This document shows, piece by piece, positions 1 to 9,311 of a stretch of 64,000 nt of DNA. The stretch covers positions 1 to 64,000 of the forward strand of contig JADJXY010000002.1 of the NCBI GenBank assembly GCA_016720065.1, read 5' to 3'. A program made the position numbers and the translations under genes. Position 1 is the first letter of the stretch. Every line of letters starts with the position of its first letter. Source of the DNA: Betaproteobacteria bacterium. GTDB taxonomy: Bacteria > Pseudomonadota > Gammaproteobacteria > Burkholderiales > Rhodocyclaceae. The notes under the pieces are model-generated. The model was not told where the DNA came from. It saw nothing but the letters and a program-made list of their open reading frames with translations, and made no database searches.

Positions 1-872
1 TCGAGGGTGAGGAAGAGGCAGATCTGGGGCTGCTGCTGGCCGTGCAGGACGTCGCGGTAGGCTTCGCGCAGGGCGTGGGCGAGAACCTTGTTTGCGTACG
101 AAGCGGCCAGTGGCTCGACGAAGAGGTACTGTCCGTCCTTTGGCCTCGGAGGCGCGGTGGAGCCCATGACCGTGCCGACGAGGGCCAGGGGCATCGCCGG
201 CTCCGGGCTGCAAGCGGCGCCCTTGCCGCGCCGGGAGAATCTTGCGGCCGAGGATGTCGGAGATGTGCTCCTGATCGGCCGGCGGCAGTTGCAGGCTGGT
301 GCGGCCGGTGGCTGAGGTCAGCTGGCCACCTGGGCGGGTGAGGGCCACGTTGCTCACCGCCCTCGGCGCAGTGGGCGAATCGTGGTGCTCGGCCTTGAGG
401 AAACTTGCGCCGGGCCGGAGTGTTGAAATAGAGGTCGCGCATTTCGACGACCGTGCCGGCCACGAGGGCGGCGGTTCCGGGTGGCGCCGGGCGTGCCGGG
501 CCAGCTTCCAGGCGTGGGTGGCGTCGCGCTCGCGGCTGGTGAGGCTGAGGCGGGCGACGGAGGCCACTGAGGCCAGGGCTTCGCCGCGGAAACCGAGGTG
601 CCCACCCGCTCCAGGTCTTCCAGGGAGGCGATCTTGGAGGTGGCGTGACGGGTGAGGGCCAGGGCCAGTTCGTCCCGGGCGATGCCGCGCCGTCGTCGGT
701 GACGTGGATGAGTTTGACGCCCCCTTCTTCCAGGGCCACCTGAACGACCATGCCGCCGGCGTCGAGGCTGTTTTCCAGGGAGTTCCTGGAGCACCGAGGC
801 CGGGCCGCTCGACAACTTGCCGGCAGCGATCTGGCTGACCAGCAGGTCGGGAAGCGGGCGGATGGCGGGCAT
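1..872 (-). pseudogene. mutL: MutL mismatch-repair ATPase, N-terminal part, frameshifted, cut by window edge
   Basis: Encodes the start of MutL, the GHKL ATPase that couples MutS mismatch recognition to MutH or strand excision. The start at 872 gives MPAIRPLPDLLVSQIAAGK, the usual MutL opening. The next recognisable block, ARDELALALTRHATSKIAS then LEDLERVGT, is the ATP-lid region. Farther left, other frames give SATGRTSLQLPPADQEHI, also MutL-like. Successive blocks lie in different frames, so at least four one-base slips are present; the GEVVERPAS and LENSLDAG blocks are garbled. Slips this dense also affect the next genes and stop at 12.2 kb, so I read this as poor consensus sequence rather than decay. 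The 3' part lies beyond the left edge. It is divergent from dedA. Confidence 0.85.
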
Positions 873-878
873 GGGCGG

Positions 879-897
879 ATTATACCTGGGGTAGAAT
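879..897. promoter_or_regulatory. Back-to-back -10 boxes between mutL and dedA
   Basis: On the minus strand TATAAT (884-879) lies 7 bases before the mutL ATG at 872, which would start mutL RNA at or near the ATG. On the plus strand TAGAAT (892-897) lies about 100 bases before the dedA start at 998. No clear -35 boxes were found. The TAGAATGG form recurs before the desaturase gene (9279) and coaBC (12233). Confidence 0.4.
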
Positions 898-997
898 GGG
901 CGCTTTTGGGGCAGGGAGCAGGGGCGGAGCAACACCCCGGCCTCCGCAATGCCCTCCACGCTCCCTTTCCTCTCTGCCTCGTTCCCACCCACCCCCT

Positions 998-1648
998 ATG
1001 GAAATCCTCGCCCAGTTCCTCGACATCGTCCTGCACCTGGACAAGCATCTGGCCCTGTGGTGCAGCAGTACGGGCTGTGGATTTACGCCATTCTCTTCAT
1101 CATCATCTTTTCCGAAACCGGCTTCGTCGTCTTTCCTTCCTGCCGGGCGATTCGCTCCTCTTCGTGGCCGGCGCGCTGGCGGCCATCGGCGAGGGGGCAT
1201 GGATATCGGCGTGCTGATGGCGGTTCTTCTCGCTGGCGGCCGTCGCCGGCAATACGGTCAATTACCAGATCGGCCGCATTGGGGCCAAGGGTCTTCCAGT
1301 GGCAGGGGTCGCGGCTCTTCAACCGCGACGCCATGGTCAGAGACCCACGCCTTCTACGAGAAGCACGGCGGCAAGACCCCGGTGATCTCGCGTTTCCTGC
1401 CGCTCTTTCGCACCTTCGCGCCCTTTGTCGCCGGCGTCGGCGAAATGACTTACGGCCGCTTTACGCTCTTCAACGTCATCGGGGCGGTGAGCTGGGTGGT
1501 GTCCCTCTGCCTCCTGGGCTACTGGTTCGGCAATTTCCCTGGATCAGAAGAATCTCTCCCTGGTGATCATCGCCATCATCGTCTTTTCCTGGTGCCCATC
1601 GTCATCGGCTACGTGAAAGGCCGGCAGGCGGCCAAGGTCCATGGCTGA
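998..1648 (+). pseudogene. dedA: DedA-family membrane protein, multiply frameshifted
   Basis: Inner-membrane DedA/SNARE-associated protein of about 215 residues once the frames are joined. Members are linked to undecaprenyl-phosphate or phospholipid flipping and membrane homeostasis. The pieces read MEILAQFLDIVLHLDKHLAL, then YGLWIYAILFIIIFSETGF, then LLFVAGALAAIG, then GKTPVISRFLPLFRTFAPF, then GEMTYGRFTLFNVIGA, giving the family order of entrant helix, F-x-R-F-x-P core and C-terminal helices. At least five frame changes separate them. The block from about 1370 to 1540 is intact. The ATG at 998 matches the usual start. It heads the rightward series that runs to mscS. Confidence 0.85.
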
Positions 1649-1684
1649 AGGGGAGCGGAGCGGCGGGCATTCGGCGGGGGTGTG

Positions 1685-2384
1685 ATGCGCCTGTTCGTCG
1701 TCCTGTTGGCGCTCGTCCTGGCCGGCTGCGCCACCAGGTGGGGGCGACGGCCACCGGGAAACCCAGTTCGACGCCCAAGTATCTGGCCAAGAGCGAGATC
1801 GACCGCATCGCTGACGCGGGCCGCGATGAAGTCTACGTAAGCCTGATGCTCCTCGCCGACAAGCTCTACCGCCGTAACCCGCGGGAATGGAAGAAGGTCG
1901 GAATGGCCAGCCGCGAGGCCGCCCTGGCGCGCCTGAAGGTGCGCTCGGTACCGCCGCCGGAACTGGAAGGGCGCCGGGAGGGTGCTGCGGCGCTTCAGGC
2001 CTTCCGCGAGGAGTACGCCGGGGATCGGGTGGCCGCCCTCATGTTCGGCCTGCTCACCATGGCCGACGAGGCGTTCGAACACAAGGAGGAATTTTCCTCC
2101 TCGACAGCCTGGACGAGCAGAAGCTTTACAACTTTGCCCGCAATCTGGAAATCGCGGTGTGGAAACTTGGCTCGGCACGGGACGCGGCCGGGGAGCCGAT
2201 GCTGCTGTCCAACGAACTCGATCCCGCCAACCGCAATCTCTCTTTCGAGCGGGAATTCGGCCGCAGCATCGGCCTGCTGGACTTCCTGTCCCGGGTCATG
2301 GCCGACCGCAATGGCCGTACCGTGACGCGCTTCACCCAGTCGGTGGCGACCGCCATCTTCCTCCCCGTGGGGTTTTTGAAATGA
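1685..2384 (+). CDS. Conserved hypothetical lipoprotein (two frameshifts)
   Basis: The first frame begins MRLFVVLLALVLAGCAT, a lipoprotein signal with an LAGC lipobox. Restoring one C near 1734 continues as QVGATATGKPSS and then PKYLAKSEIDRIADAGRDEV. Restoring one T in the T-run near 2096 continues as FLLDSLDEQKLYNFARNL to the stop at 2384. The joined product is about 232 residues, mostly helical, with no domain I can name. The stop overlaps the purN start (ATGA, 2381-2384), implying translational coupling, but a shared function is not evident. Confidence 0.65.
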
Positions 2385-3038
2385 AACAGATCGTCGTCCT
2401 TATCTCCGGCCGGGGCAGCAATATGGAAGCCCTCGTCCGCGCCCGGGACCGGGGGGAACTGCCTGGCAGGATCGCTGCCGTCATCAGTAACCGGCCCCAG
2501 GCCGCCGGCCTGGAAACCGCTGCCCGGGCCGGTATCGCCACGGACTGCGTCGATCACCGAGCCTTCGCCGGCCGCGAGGAATTCGACCTGGCCCTGGCGG
2601 AGTGCATCGATCGTCACCAGCCCGATCTGGTCGTGCTGGCCGGCTTCATGCGCATCCTGGGCGAAGGCTTCGTGCGGCGCTACGCGGGGCGCCTGGTCAA
2701 TATCCATCCCTCGCTTCTGCCGGCCTTTCCGGGACTCCATACCCATCGCCGAGCCCTGGAGGAGGGGGTGCGGGTGCACATGGGTGCACGGTGCATTTCG
2801 TCACTCCGGCCCTGGATCACGGACCCATCGTCATCCAGGCCGCCGTCCCGGTCCTGGACGATGACGACGAGGATCGTCTCGCGGCGAGGGTGCTGGCCCA
2901 GGAACACCGCATCTATCCCCTGGCCGTGCGCTGGTTCGTCGAAGGGCGGCTCACGGTGGTCGATGGCCGGGTGCGCGTGGCCGGGGGCAGGCGGAGAGCG
3001 CTGCCCTGGTGTCCCCTTCCTTGCCCGAGCTGCGGTGA
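2381..3038 (+). CDS. purN: Phosphoribosylglycinamide formyltransferase (two frameshifts)
   Basis: PurN transfers formyl from 10-formyl-THF to GAR, the third step of purine synthesis. Visible are VLISGRGSNMEAL at the start, the folate/GAR block VVLAGFMRILGEGFV, and NIHPSLLPAFPGLHTHRRAL with the conserved N-x-H-P-S-L-L-P active-site loop. One base is missing near 2788, after which GCTVHFVTPALDHGPIVIQ follows with the catalytic H-x-V-x(7)-G-P region. A second slip near 2985 is inferred because only then does the product end QAESALVSPSLPELR at the TGA 3036-3038. The total is about 218 residues, normal for the family. Confidence 0.9.
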
Positions 3039-3092
3039 ATACGGTGCTCACTGCCGTTCCGCCACCCCTATTCTCATAGGCGCTGAAATCGC

Positions 3093-4069
3093 ATGCCTTT
3101 CGCGTTCCTGGCTGCCTTGATCGGTTCTCTTTCCATCCATGCCGCCGCCCTGTTTCTGCCGGAGGTCGATCTGGCGCCGGGAGCGGAGCCCCCGCCCCTG
3201 ACAGCGGAAATCGTCCCTCCGCCCAAGCCGATCGACCCGCCCGCCCCCAGGCGGTGGAGGCGCCTCGACCCAAGAGCCCCCGCCCCGCCGGCCGACCCCG
3301 GCCCGTCACACAGCCTGTAACACCGCCCGAGGTGCCGGGAGCAGTGAGCCAGCACGCTGCGGAAGCCGCTTCGCCGCCGCTTGCGGAGCCGACGGTCCAG
3401 GCAACTCCCCCGGCCGCCACGCCGGAAGTGCCCGTCGTGCCTGTCCTCGCGGCCAGCGGACGCATCCGCTTCGCCGTCTATCGCGGGGAGCGGGGATTCG
3501 AGGTCGGGCGGGCGGAGCACGCCTGGGAATTTGCCGAGGGCCGCTATCGTCTGAGCACCCTGACCGAAACCTCGGGTCTCGCCGCCCTGTTCCGCCCCGT
3601 ACGGGTGGAACTGGAAAGCCGCGGCGTCCTGACCGCCCGGGGACTGCGGCCCGAACGCTTCGAGACGCGGCGCAACGGCGCGGCGACGCGGGAAAATGCC
3701 GCCTTCGACTGGAGCGCCGGGGAGGTGATCCTGGAGCGGGACGGTCGGCGCCTCGCCGTGAGTGAGGGCGCGCAGGATCTGGCATCCTTTCCCTACCAGT
3801 TCGCCTACCTGGCGGGCCTGGAGAAGGGCCACGTCCTGACCGTGGTCAGCGGCCGCAAGCTGGAGCGCTACGCCTTCGACGCTCTGGGTGAAGAGGAGGT
3901 GACCGTACCGGCGGGCACTTTCCGAACCCTGCACCTCAAGGTCCTGGGCGAGTCGGTGACCGAACTCTGGTTGGCGCCCGAGCGCGGTTTCGTTCCGGTC
4001 AAGATTCGCCACATCGACAAGAAGGGCGACTCCTACGAGGAGCACGCCGTCGAACTGGGAAGCCCATGA
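3093..4069 (+). CDS. DUF3108 domain-containing protein (one frameshift)
   Basis: An N-terminal membrane anchor or signal (FAFLAALIGSLSIHAAALFL) is followed by about 110 residues rich in proline and alanine, then a beta-rich DUF3108 domain (from about VPVLAASGRIRFAVYRGERG to the end), likely periplasmic. One C appears to be missing near 3245. After it the frame continues PAPQAVEAPRPKSPRP through to 4069. The joined product is about 325 residues. Its stop overlaps the rsmB start by four bases. DUF3108 proteins resemble outer-membrane-facing beta domains, but their role is unknown. The purN-DUF3108-rsmB neighbourhood is common in betaproteobacteria, from memory of the family. Confidence 0.75.
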
Positions 4070-5326
4070 AAGCCCGTTTCACTCCCCCTCTTCGCCCACG
4101 CCATAGCGCTTCTCGCCGAGGTCCTGCGTTTCGAGCACCCCGCCGATGGCGTCGTTTCGCGCTACTTCCGCGAGCACCGGCAACTCGGCCACGCCGACCG
4201 CGCCTTCGTCGCCGAGGCGGTCTTCGCCGTCCTGCGTCGGCGCCGCAGTCTGGAAGCGCGCTGTCGGGGAGAGGCCACGCCGCGGCGTCTCCTGCTGGCT
4301 GCCCTGGTCACGGTCTTCGGCTGGAACCGCCGTCAATTGGAGCAGGTGCTGCGGGCCGCCGAAGCCGATTGGCTGGGCGAGGCCAAGGCGCTGGACGAAG
4401 CTTCGCTACCGGCCGCGGTGCGGGCCGACCTGCCGGACTGGCTGTACGAGGCCCTGCAGGGTCAGTACGGCGAAGAGGCCACCCAGACCCTGGCAGCGGC
4501 GCTCAATCAGCCGGCACCCCTGGACCTGCGGGTCAACACCCTGAAGGCGGAGCGCGAAGCCGTTCTCGCCCGCCTGGACGCCGACGGCATCGGCGCCCGG
4601 CCAGGCGCATTGTCGCCCTGGGCCGTGCGCCTCGCAGACAAACCGGCCCTCGCCCGGCACCCGCTCTTTCTGGAAGGCGCGGTCGAGGTCCAGGACGAGG
4701 GCAGCCAGCTTCTCGGCTTGCTGCTCGCGCCGCGGCGGGGGGAGATGGTGGTCGATTTCTGTGCCGGAGCGGGGGGCAAGACCCTGCTCCTGGGCGCCCT
4801 CATGAAGAACACCGGCCGCCTCTACGCCTTCGATGTTTCCGAGCGCCGGCTGGCCAATCTGAAGCCGCGCCTCGCCCGATCAGGCCTCTCCAACGTGCAT
4901 CCGGTGCGCATCGAGCACGAGCGCGACGCCCGGGTGCGCCGTCTGGCGGGAAAGGTTGACCGGGTGCTGGTCGATGCGCCTTGTTCCGGACTCGGCACCC
5001 TGCGGCGCAATCCCGACCTCAAGTGGCGCCAGGACGCGGGGGCGGTGGCGGAACTTGGGCTCAAGCAGGCCGCCATTCTGAAATCCGCGGCGAGCCTGCT
5101 GCGTCCCGGCGGGCGCCTTGTTTACGCGACCTGCAGCCTGCTCCAGGCGGAAAACGACGCCATCGTCGATGCCTTCCTCCTTGAGCACCCGGACTTCCGC
5201 CCGGTGGCGGCGGACGAGATCCTTGCCCGGCAGGGCATCGGACTGCCCGGAGAACGACTCCGGCTCCTGCCGCAGATTCACGCCTGTGACGGCTTTTTCG
5301 CCGCCGTGCTGGAGAAGGCGCCATGA
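4066..5326 (+). CDS. rsmB: RsmB-type 16S rRNA cytosine-C5 methyltransferase (one frameshift)
   Basis: RsmB/NOP-family enzyme, expected to make m5C967 in 16S rRNA using SAM. After removal of one extra C in the C-run at 4084-4088 the protein reads MKARFTPLFAHAIALLAEVL onward, about 419 residues. An NusB-like N-terminal helical domain (residues 1-140) is followed by the Rossmann methyltransferase with FCAGAGGKTLLLGALM (SAM site), DAPCSGLGTLRRNPDLKW (first catalytic Cys region) and YATCSLLQAEND (second Cys). Both cysteines needed for RNA m5C chemistry are present. It overlaps DUF3108 upstream and mscS downstream, each by four bases. Confidence 0.88.
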
Positions 5327-6575
5327 ACGAAATGCAAGCCCTGCGCCTCCTTTCGGACTTGTGGGCGGATTTGCGCGATCCCGATTTCGTCTGGCAGGTC
5401 GTCGCCCTGTTCGTCTCCCTGGGCGTCGCCGCACTCGTCGCCCGGGCCTGGCGCAGCCGCGGGGTGAGCGCCCGCAGGCGCTGCACGCGGCGGGTTCCCG
5501 GCTGGCATTTCCCCTCACCGCCATGGCCCTGGCCGGGGTGGCCCAGATCGGGCTGCGCGGGGTCATCCACGTCAATCTGCTCAAGGTCGCCGTGCCTCTC
5601 CTGGGGTCCATGGCCCTGGTGCGCGGCATCGTCTATGTCCTGCGCCGCAGCTTTCCCGAAGCTGCCTGGCTCGCCGCCTGGGAAAGAATGCTGGCCTTCC
5701 TCATCTGGGGATGGCTCGCCCTGTATATCACCGACCTCGCGCCCACCGTCATCCATGGCCTGGAGCAGGTCAGTCTCTCGGTAGGACGCACATCCCTCAA
5801 TCTGTGGATGATCCTGCACGGCCTGGTGACGGTCTTCCTCACCGTCGTCGCCGCCCTGTGGATCGGCGGCGTGGTCGAGAGCCGGCTGATGGGATTCGGC
5901 GACCTCGACAGCAGCCTGCGCATCGTCGCCGTAAGGGTGGTGAAGGCGCTCCTGACTGTCTTTGCCCTGCTGCTCAGCCTGACCCTGGTGGGTATCGACA
6001 TGACGGCCCTCTCGGTCTTCACCGGGGCGCTGGGCGTCGGTCTTGGCCTCGGGCTCCAGAAGATCGCCAGCAATTACGTGGCGGGCTTCATCATCCTGCT
6101 CGACCGTTCGATTCGCATCGGCAATCCCATCCAGACCGACGCCAACACCGGCGGCGTGGTCACCAAGATCACCACCCGCTACACGGTCCTGCGCAGCGGC
6201 GGCGGCACCGAGTTCATCGTCCCCAATGAAGTTCTGGTCAGTAACATCGTGCAGAACCAGACCTACTCCGACACGCAGGTCCGTCTCTCCACGACGGTAG
6301 GCGTCGCCTACGGCAGCGACCTCGATCAGGTCAGGGAAATCCTGGTGGGGGTCGCCGCGGCCCATCCCCGCGTTTTGCCGGACCCGGCACCCGGCGTCGC
6401 CCTGCTGCGCTTCGGCGAAAGCAGCCTGGACCTTGAACTGGGCTTCTGGATCGACGACCCGGAAGAAGGTACCGGGAACATCCGCTCGGAAATCAACTTC
6501 GCCATTTGGCGGGCCTTCCGCGATGCGGGAATCGACATCCCCTTCCCCCAGCGGGAAGTGCGCTTGCTGCAATAG
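5323..6575 (+). CDS. MscS-family mechanosensitive channel (one frameshift)
   Basis: Membrane channel of about 416 residues opened by membrane tension, in the larger (MscK/YnaI-like) MscS group. After a slip near 5470, the frame gives several membrane helices (VNLLKVAVPLLGSMALVRGI; LALYITDLAP; MILHGLVTVFLTVVAALWI). The pore helix is rich in Gly/Ala (GALGVGLGLGLQKIASNYVA) and the family motif N-Y-V-A-G-F-I-I-L-L-D-R-S-I-R-I-G follows. The cytoplasmic beta domain and C-terminal alpha/beta domain (YGSDLDQVREILVGV; FRDAGIDIPFPQREVRLL) are complete. The last C-terminal block, IPFPQRE, is typical of MscS. It ends the rightward series. Confidence 0.85.
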
Positions 6576-6610
6576 GGTCGACCGAGGTTTTCTGCTTGCG
6601 ACCGCAGGGC

Positions 6611-6633
6611 AAAAAAACCCCGCCGAAGCGGGG
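6611..6633 (-). terminator. Rho-independent terminator for the leftward small genes
   Basis: CCCCGC (6618-6623) pairs with GCGGGG (6628-6633) around a CGAA loop. On the minus strand the stem is followed directly by seven T (6617-6611). It lies 47 bases past the stop at 6680, and no T-run follows on the plus strand, so it serves the leftward transcript. Confidence 0.75.
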
Positions 6634-6679
6634 TAACAGGGAGGTCTCGAAAAGGGGATTTCGAGAGGAGGGTAATCGT

Positions 6680-6856
6680 TCAGCGTCGGCGGCGACGCAG
6701 GATGGCCCGGGCGGCATAGAGGGCGACGCCCGTCGCGATGCCTGCGGCGACGGCGCGGAGCAGTTCCGCGTTACCGTCGGCGAGCCAGTCGAGGCCGCTT
6801 ACGCCGAGAAAGACGCCGAGGCTTTCGCTGATCGGCAGGCTGTCGCTGAAGGACAT
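6680..6856 (-). CDS. Small membrane protein, 58 aa
   Basis: Starts MSFSDSLPISESLGVFLGV and contains one membrane helix (ELLRAVAAGIATGVALYAARA) followed by a basic tail AILRRRRR. The ATG at 6856 sits immediately after the stop of the preceding 36-residue gene (one base between), suggesting coupling. A terminator follows. No family recognised; the single-helix, positively charged design fits a small regulator or accessory of a membrane protein such as the adjacent sensor kinase, but this is inference only. Confidence 0.55.
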   Translation of the reverse strand: MSFSDSLPISESLGVFLGVSGLDWLADGNAELLRAVAAGIATGVALYAARAILRRRRR

Positions 6857-6857
6857 G

Positions 6858-6968
6858 TCAGAGGACTTTCCGGAGCTCGGCGGCGATTTGTCCTGCATTG
6901 CCGGACTCTTGCTCAAACAGGTAACGCCGGGCGGCGTCGAGAAATTCCTGGCGGTTTTGGTCGTTCAT
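6858..6968 (-). CDS. Very small hypothetical protein, 36 aa
   Basis: The reading frame ATG (6968) to TGA (6858-6860) encodes MNDQNRQEFLDAARRYLFEQ followed by ESGNAGQIAAELRKVL: soluble, amphipathic helical. It starts about 126 bases after the kinase stop and ends one base before the 58-residue membrane-protein gene. The Shine-Dalgarno region is weak. Spacing and codon use look gene-like, but no homologue is known to me. Confidence 0.45.
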   Translation of the reverse strand: MNDQNRQEFLDAARRYLFEQESGNAGQIAAELRKVL

Positions 6969-7094
6969 GTTGTTTTTCTCTGGGGAAAGCGATTTGCGAT
7001 GGATGGCATTCTAGGGATGGCCGGGCAAGCGGTCTGTGGCGATTGCGTGGGGAGGCCGTAACCGGCCTTGATGCGCTGTGACCGACTGTGACGG

Positions 7095-8509
7095 TCAGCC
7101 CGGTTGCCGCTGTGGCCAGCTCAGGGTGAGCCGTGCTCCCCCAGGGCGAGACGTCCGACCGGGCCGTACCGCCATGCAGCTCCATCACGCGTCGCGCAAT
7201 GGCCAGCCCCAGCCCGTAACCTCCCGTGGATCGGTCGCGGGACCGGTCGAGGCGGGTAAAGGCAGAGAAGACGTGTTCCCGGTCTTCGGCAGGAATGCCG
7301 ATGCCGTCGTCGTCGACGTGGATGGACAACATCGAGTCAGCCCGTTCCAGGCGAACGGCCACCCGTTCCTTGGCGTACTTGAAGGCGTTGCGCAACAGGT
7401 TGCGCAGGGCGTAAGGGCAGGCCTTACGGTCGATGTCGGCGGAAAAATCCTCCGGCAGGTCGGCCAGATCGAGGAGACTTCCAGGTGGCGACCCAGGACG
7501 CGCATGGTTTCCACCTGCCCGCTCAGCCAGTCGGCCATCGGGACGTGGGTGAAATGAGGGCGGGGGCTTCTCGTTCGAGGCGCGCGTAGGTGAGGCTGGT
7601 GTCGATGAGGTTGTCGAGTTCGTCGAGGTCGCCCTCCATCATGGCCCACAGGCGATCCCGCTCGTCGGCCGAATCGGTCTCCGAGAGCATTTCCAGGGCA
7701 AAGCGCAGGCGGGCGATGGGGGTGCGCAGTTCGTGGGATATGCCGGAAGAAAGTTCCTTGTGGGTGGCGATGAGCTGCTGGATGCGCTCCGCCATGCCGT
7801 TCAGGGTATAGGCGAGGGGGGCGAACAACTGGCTGCGGGCAGTGGGGGCCCGGGCCTCCAGGTTGCCGTCGCCGAAATCCCGGGCCGTCTGCCGCAGGGC
7901 CTCCAGGTCGCGCCAGACGGGACGAATCCAGAACCACAGCGCGACGGCGAAGATCAGGCCGGTCAGGCTCCAGGTGAGAAGTCGCAGGCGCAGATCCAAG
8001 GGGATGCGCTCCGGGATTTCCTGATTGCGTCCTGCCGCCAGGGGGCCAACCACGAGTACCTTGCTGGTGTTGCCCAGGCGGTGATACATCACGTCGCCGT
8101 CGTGGTCGATGGCAATGTCCCCGGCATCGAGCTTCAGGACCTGGGAGGCGGTGAGGACACGGTCGAGGGAAATGCGCTCGACGATGTCCAGATGGTAGGA
8201 AAATTTTTCGTCGAGGATCTTGATCTGCTTTTCCCAGTTGTTGCGGGAGTGCCGGAAAAGCTCGTTCTCGATCAGGGTGATGGTGCCCCGCATGAAGCGC
8301 CGCGCGTAGTCGTCGGTGATGCCCCGCTGGGCGGTGGAGATGACGAAATCGGCGGTGAAGGCGATGGCGACGAAGGAACCCATCGCCAGCAGGTAGAAAT
8401 TGAAGAAGAGCTTGGAAAGACTGTAGCGACCGCCCCGCCAGCGCGGCATCGAGACCCGGAACAGCGAGCGCATCGGGCTCGGTCCGGGGCTGCGCTCAGT
8501 TCCAGTCAT
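7095..8509 (-). CDS. rstB: RstB-like sensor histidine kinase (about three frameshifts)
   Basis: Membrane kinase partner of the RstA-like regulator. Order: TM1 (FFNFYLLAMGSFVAIAFTAD), a periplasmic sensor of about 130 residues, TM2 (LTGLIFAVALWFWIRPVW), HAMP, H-box SSGISHELRTPIARLRF with the phosphorylated His, then N-box RNAFKYAKERV, DDDGIGIPAED and GGYGLGLAIARR of the ATPase. The membrane layout and the HAMP stretch resemble E. coli RstB. Frames change near 7540, near 7400-7480 and near 7138; after the last, the natural end GARLTLSWPQRQPG at TGA 7095-7097 appears. The ATG at 8509 overlaps the regulator gene by 14 bases; ATG 8473 is an alternative. Confidence 0.82.
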
Positions 8510-9200
8510 GCTTGCTGAACAGGTAGCCCTTTCCCCGCACGGTCTTGATCCGGGTGGGGTTTTCGGGATCGTCGTTGAGCTTTTTGCGCAGACGGGAGAT
8601 GCGGGCGTCGATGGAACGGTCGAGACCGTCGAAGCCGATGCCGCGGAGTTCCTGCAGGAGATCGTCGCGGGAAAGCACGTTGCCTGCGTGGCAGGCGAGG
8701 AGCCAGAGGAGGTCGAACTCGGCCGTGGTCAGGTCGATGGATTGCTCCCCCAGGGTGGCGGTGCGGGTAGCCTGGCTGATGCGGAACTGGCCGAAAATCT
8801 TTTCCTCGCCACTGCCGGGCGCTGCTTCGGGGGCGGCCGGGAGGCGGCGCAGGAGCGCCTTGATGCGGGCCAGCAGCACCCGCGGCTGGACAGGCTTGGC
8901 GATGTAATCGTCAGCCCCCATTTCGAGACCCAGAATCTGGTCGAAATCCTCGTCCCGGGCAGTGAGCATGAGAATCACGCCGCGGTAGGCGTGGCGCACG
9001 GCGCGGCAGACCTCGAAGCCGTCCTTGCCCGGGAGCATGACGTCCAGGATGACGAGGTCGGGCTGCTCCGCCAGGATGCGGGTCTCGGCGGTGTCGCCCC
9101 GGCCTTCGATGGCGACATCAAAATCGTTGCGGGTGAGGTATTCGGAGGTCAGTCCGGCGAGGCGTTCGTCGTCTTCGACGAGGAGGATGCGAGCAATCAT
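8496..9200 (-). CDS. rstA: RstA-like OmpR-family response regulator
   Basis: Receiver plus winged-helix regulator, 234 residues. The receiver starts MIARILLVEDDERLAGL, with phospho-acceptor Asp53 in VILDVMLPGKDG, Thr in MLTARDED and Lys in DDYIAKPV. The effector domain ends with the OmpR-type wing (RSIDARISRLRKKLNDDP and TRIKTVRGKGYLFS). The receiver resembles E. coli RstA in the stretch around residues 30-75. I start at ATG 9200; the open frame continues upstream but without signal for a domain. First gene of the regulator-kinase pair; the small genes at 6.7-7.0 kb may be the tail of the same transcript. Confidence 0.88.
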   Translation of the reverse strand: MIARILLVEDDERLAGLTSEYLTRNDFDVAIEGRGDTAETRILAEQPDLVILDVMLPGKDGFEVCRAVRHAYRGVILMLTARDEDFDQILGLEMGADDYIAKPVQPRVLLARIKALLRRLPAAPEAAPGSGEEKIFGQFRISQATRTATLGEQSIDLTTAEFDLLWLLACHAGNVLSRDDLLQELRGIGFDGLDRSIDARISRLRKKLNDDPENPTRIKTVRGKGYLFSKHDWN

Positions 9201-9278
9201 GGCGCCTAGTGTAGCGTTCCCTGGGGCCTGCTTCAAAACCCTCATGGGCGCGGGGTATCCGGAGCATCGGCCATGCCT

Positions 9279-9284
9279 TAGAAT
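9279..9284 (+). promoter_or_regulatory. -10-like TAGAAT before the desaturase gene
   Basis: TAGAAT lies 28 bases before the GTG start at 9312, within the 111-base gap between divergent genes. No convincing -35 box was found. Confidence 0.3.
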
Positions 9285-9311
9285 GGTTCGTCGGATTTTG
9301 CTGGAGCTTGT

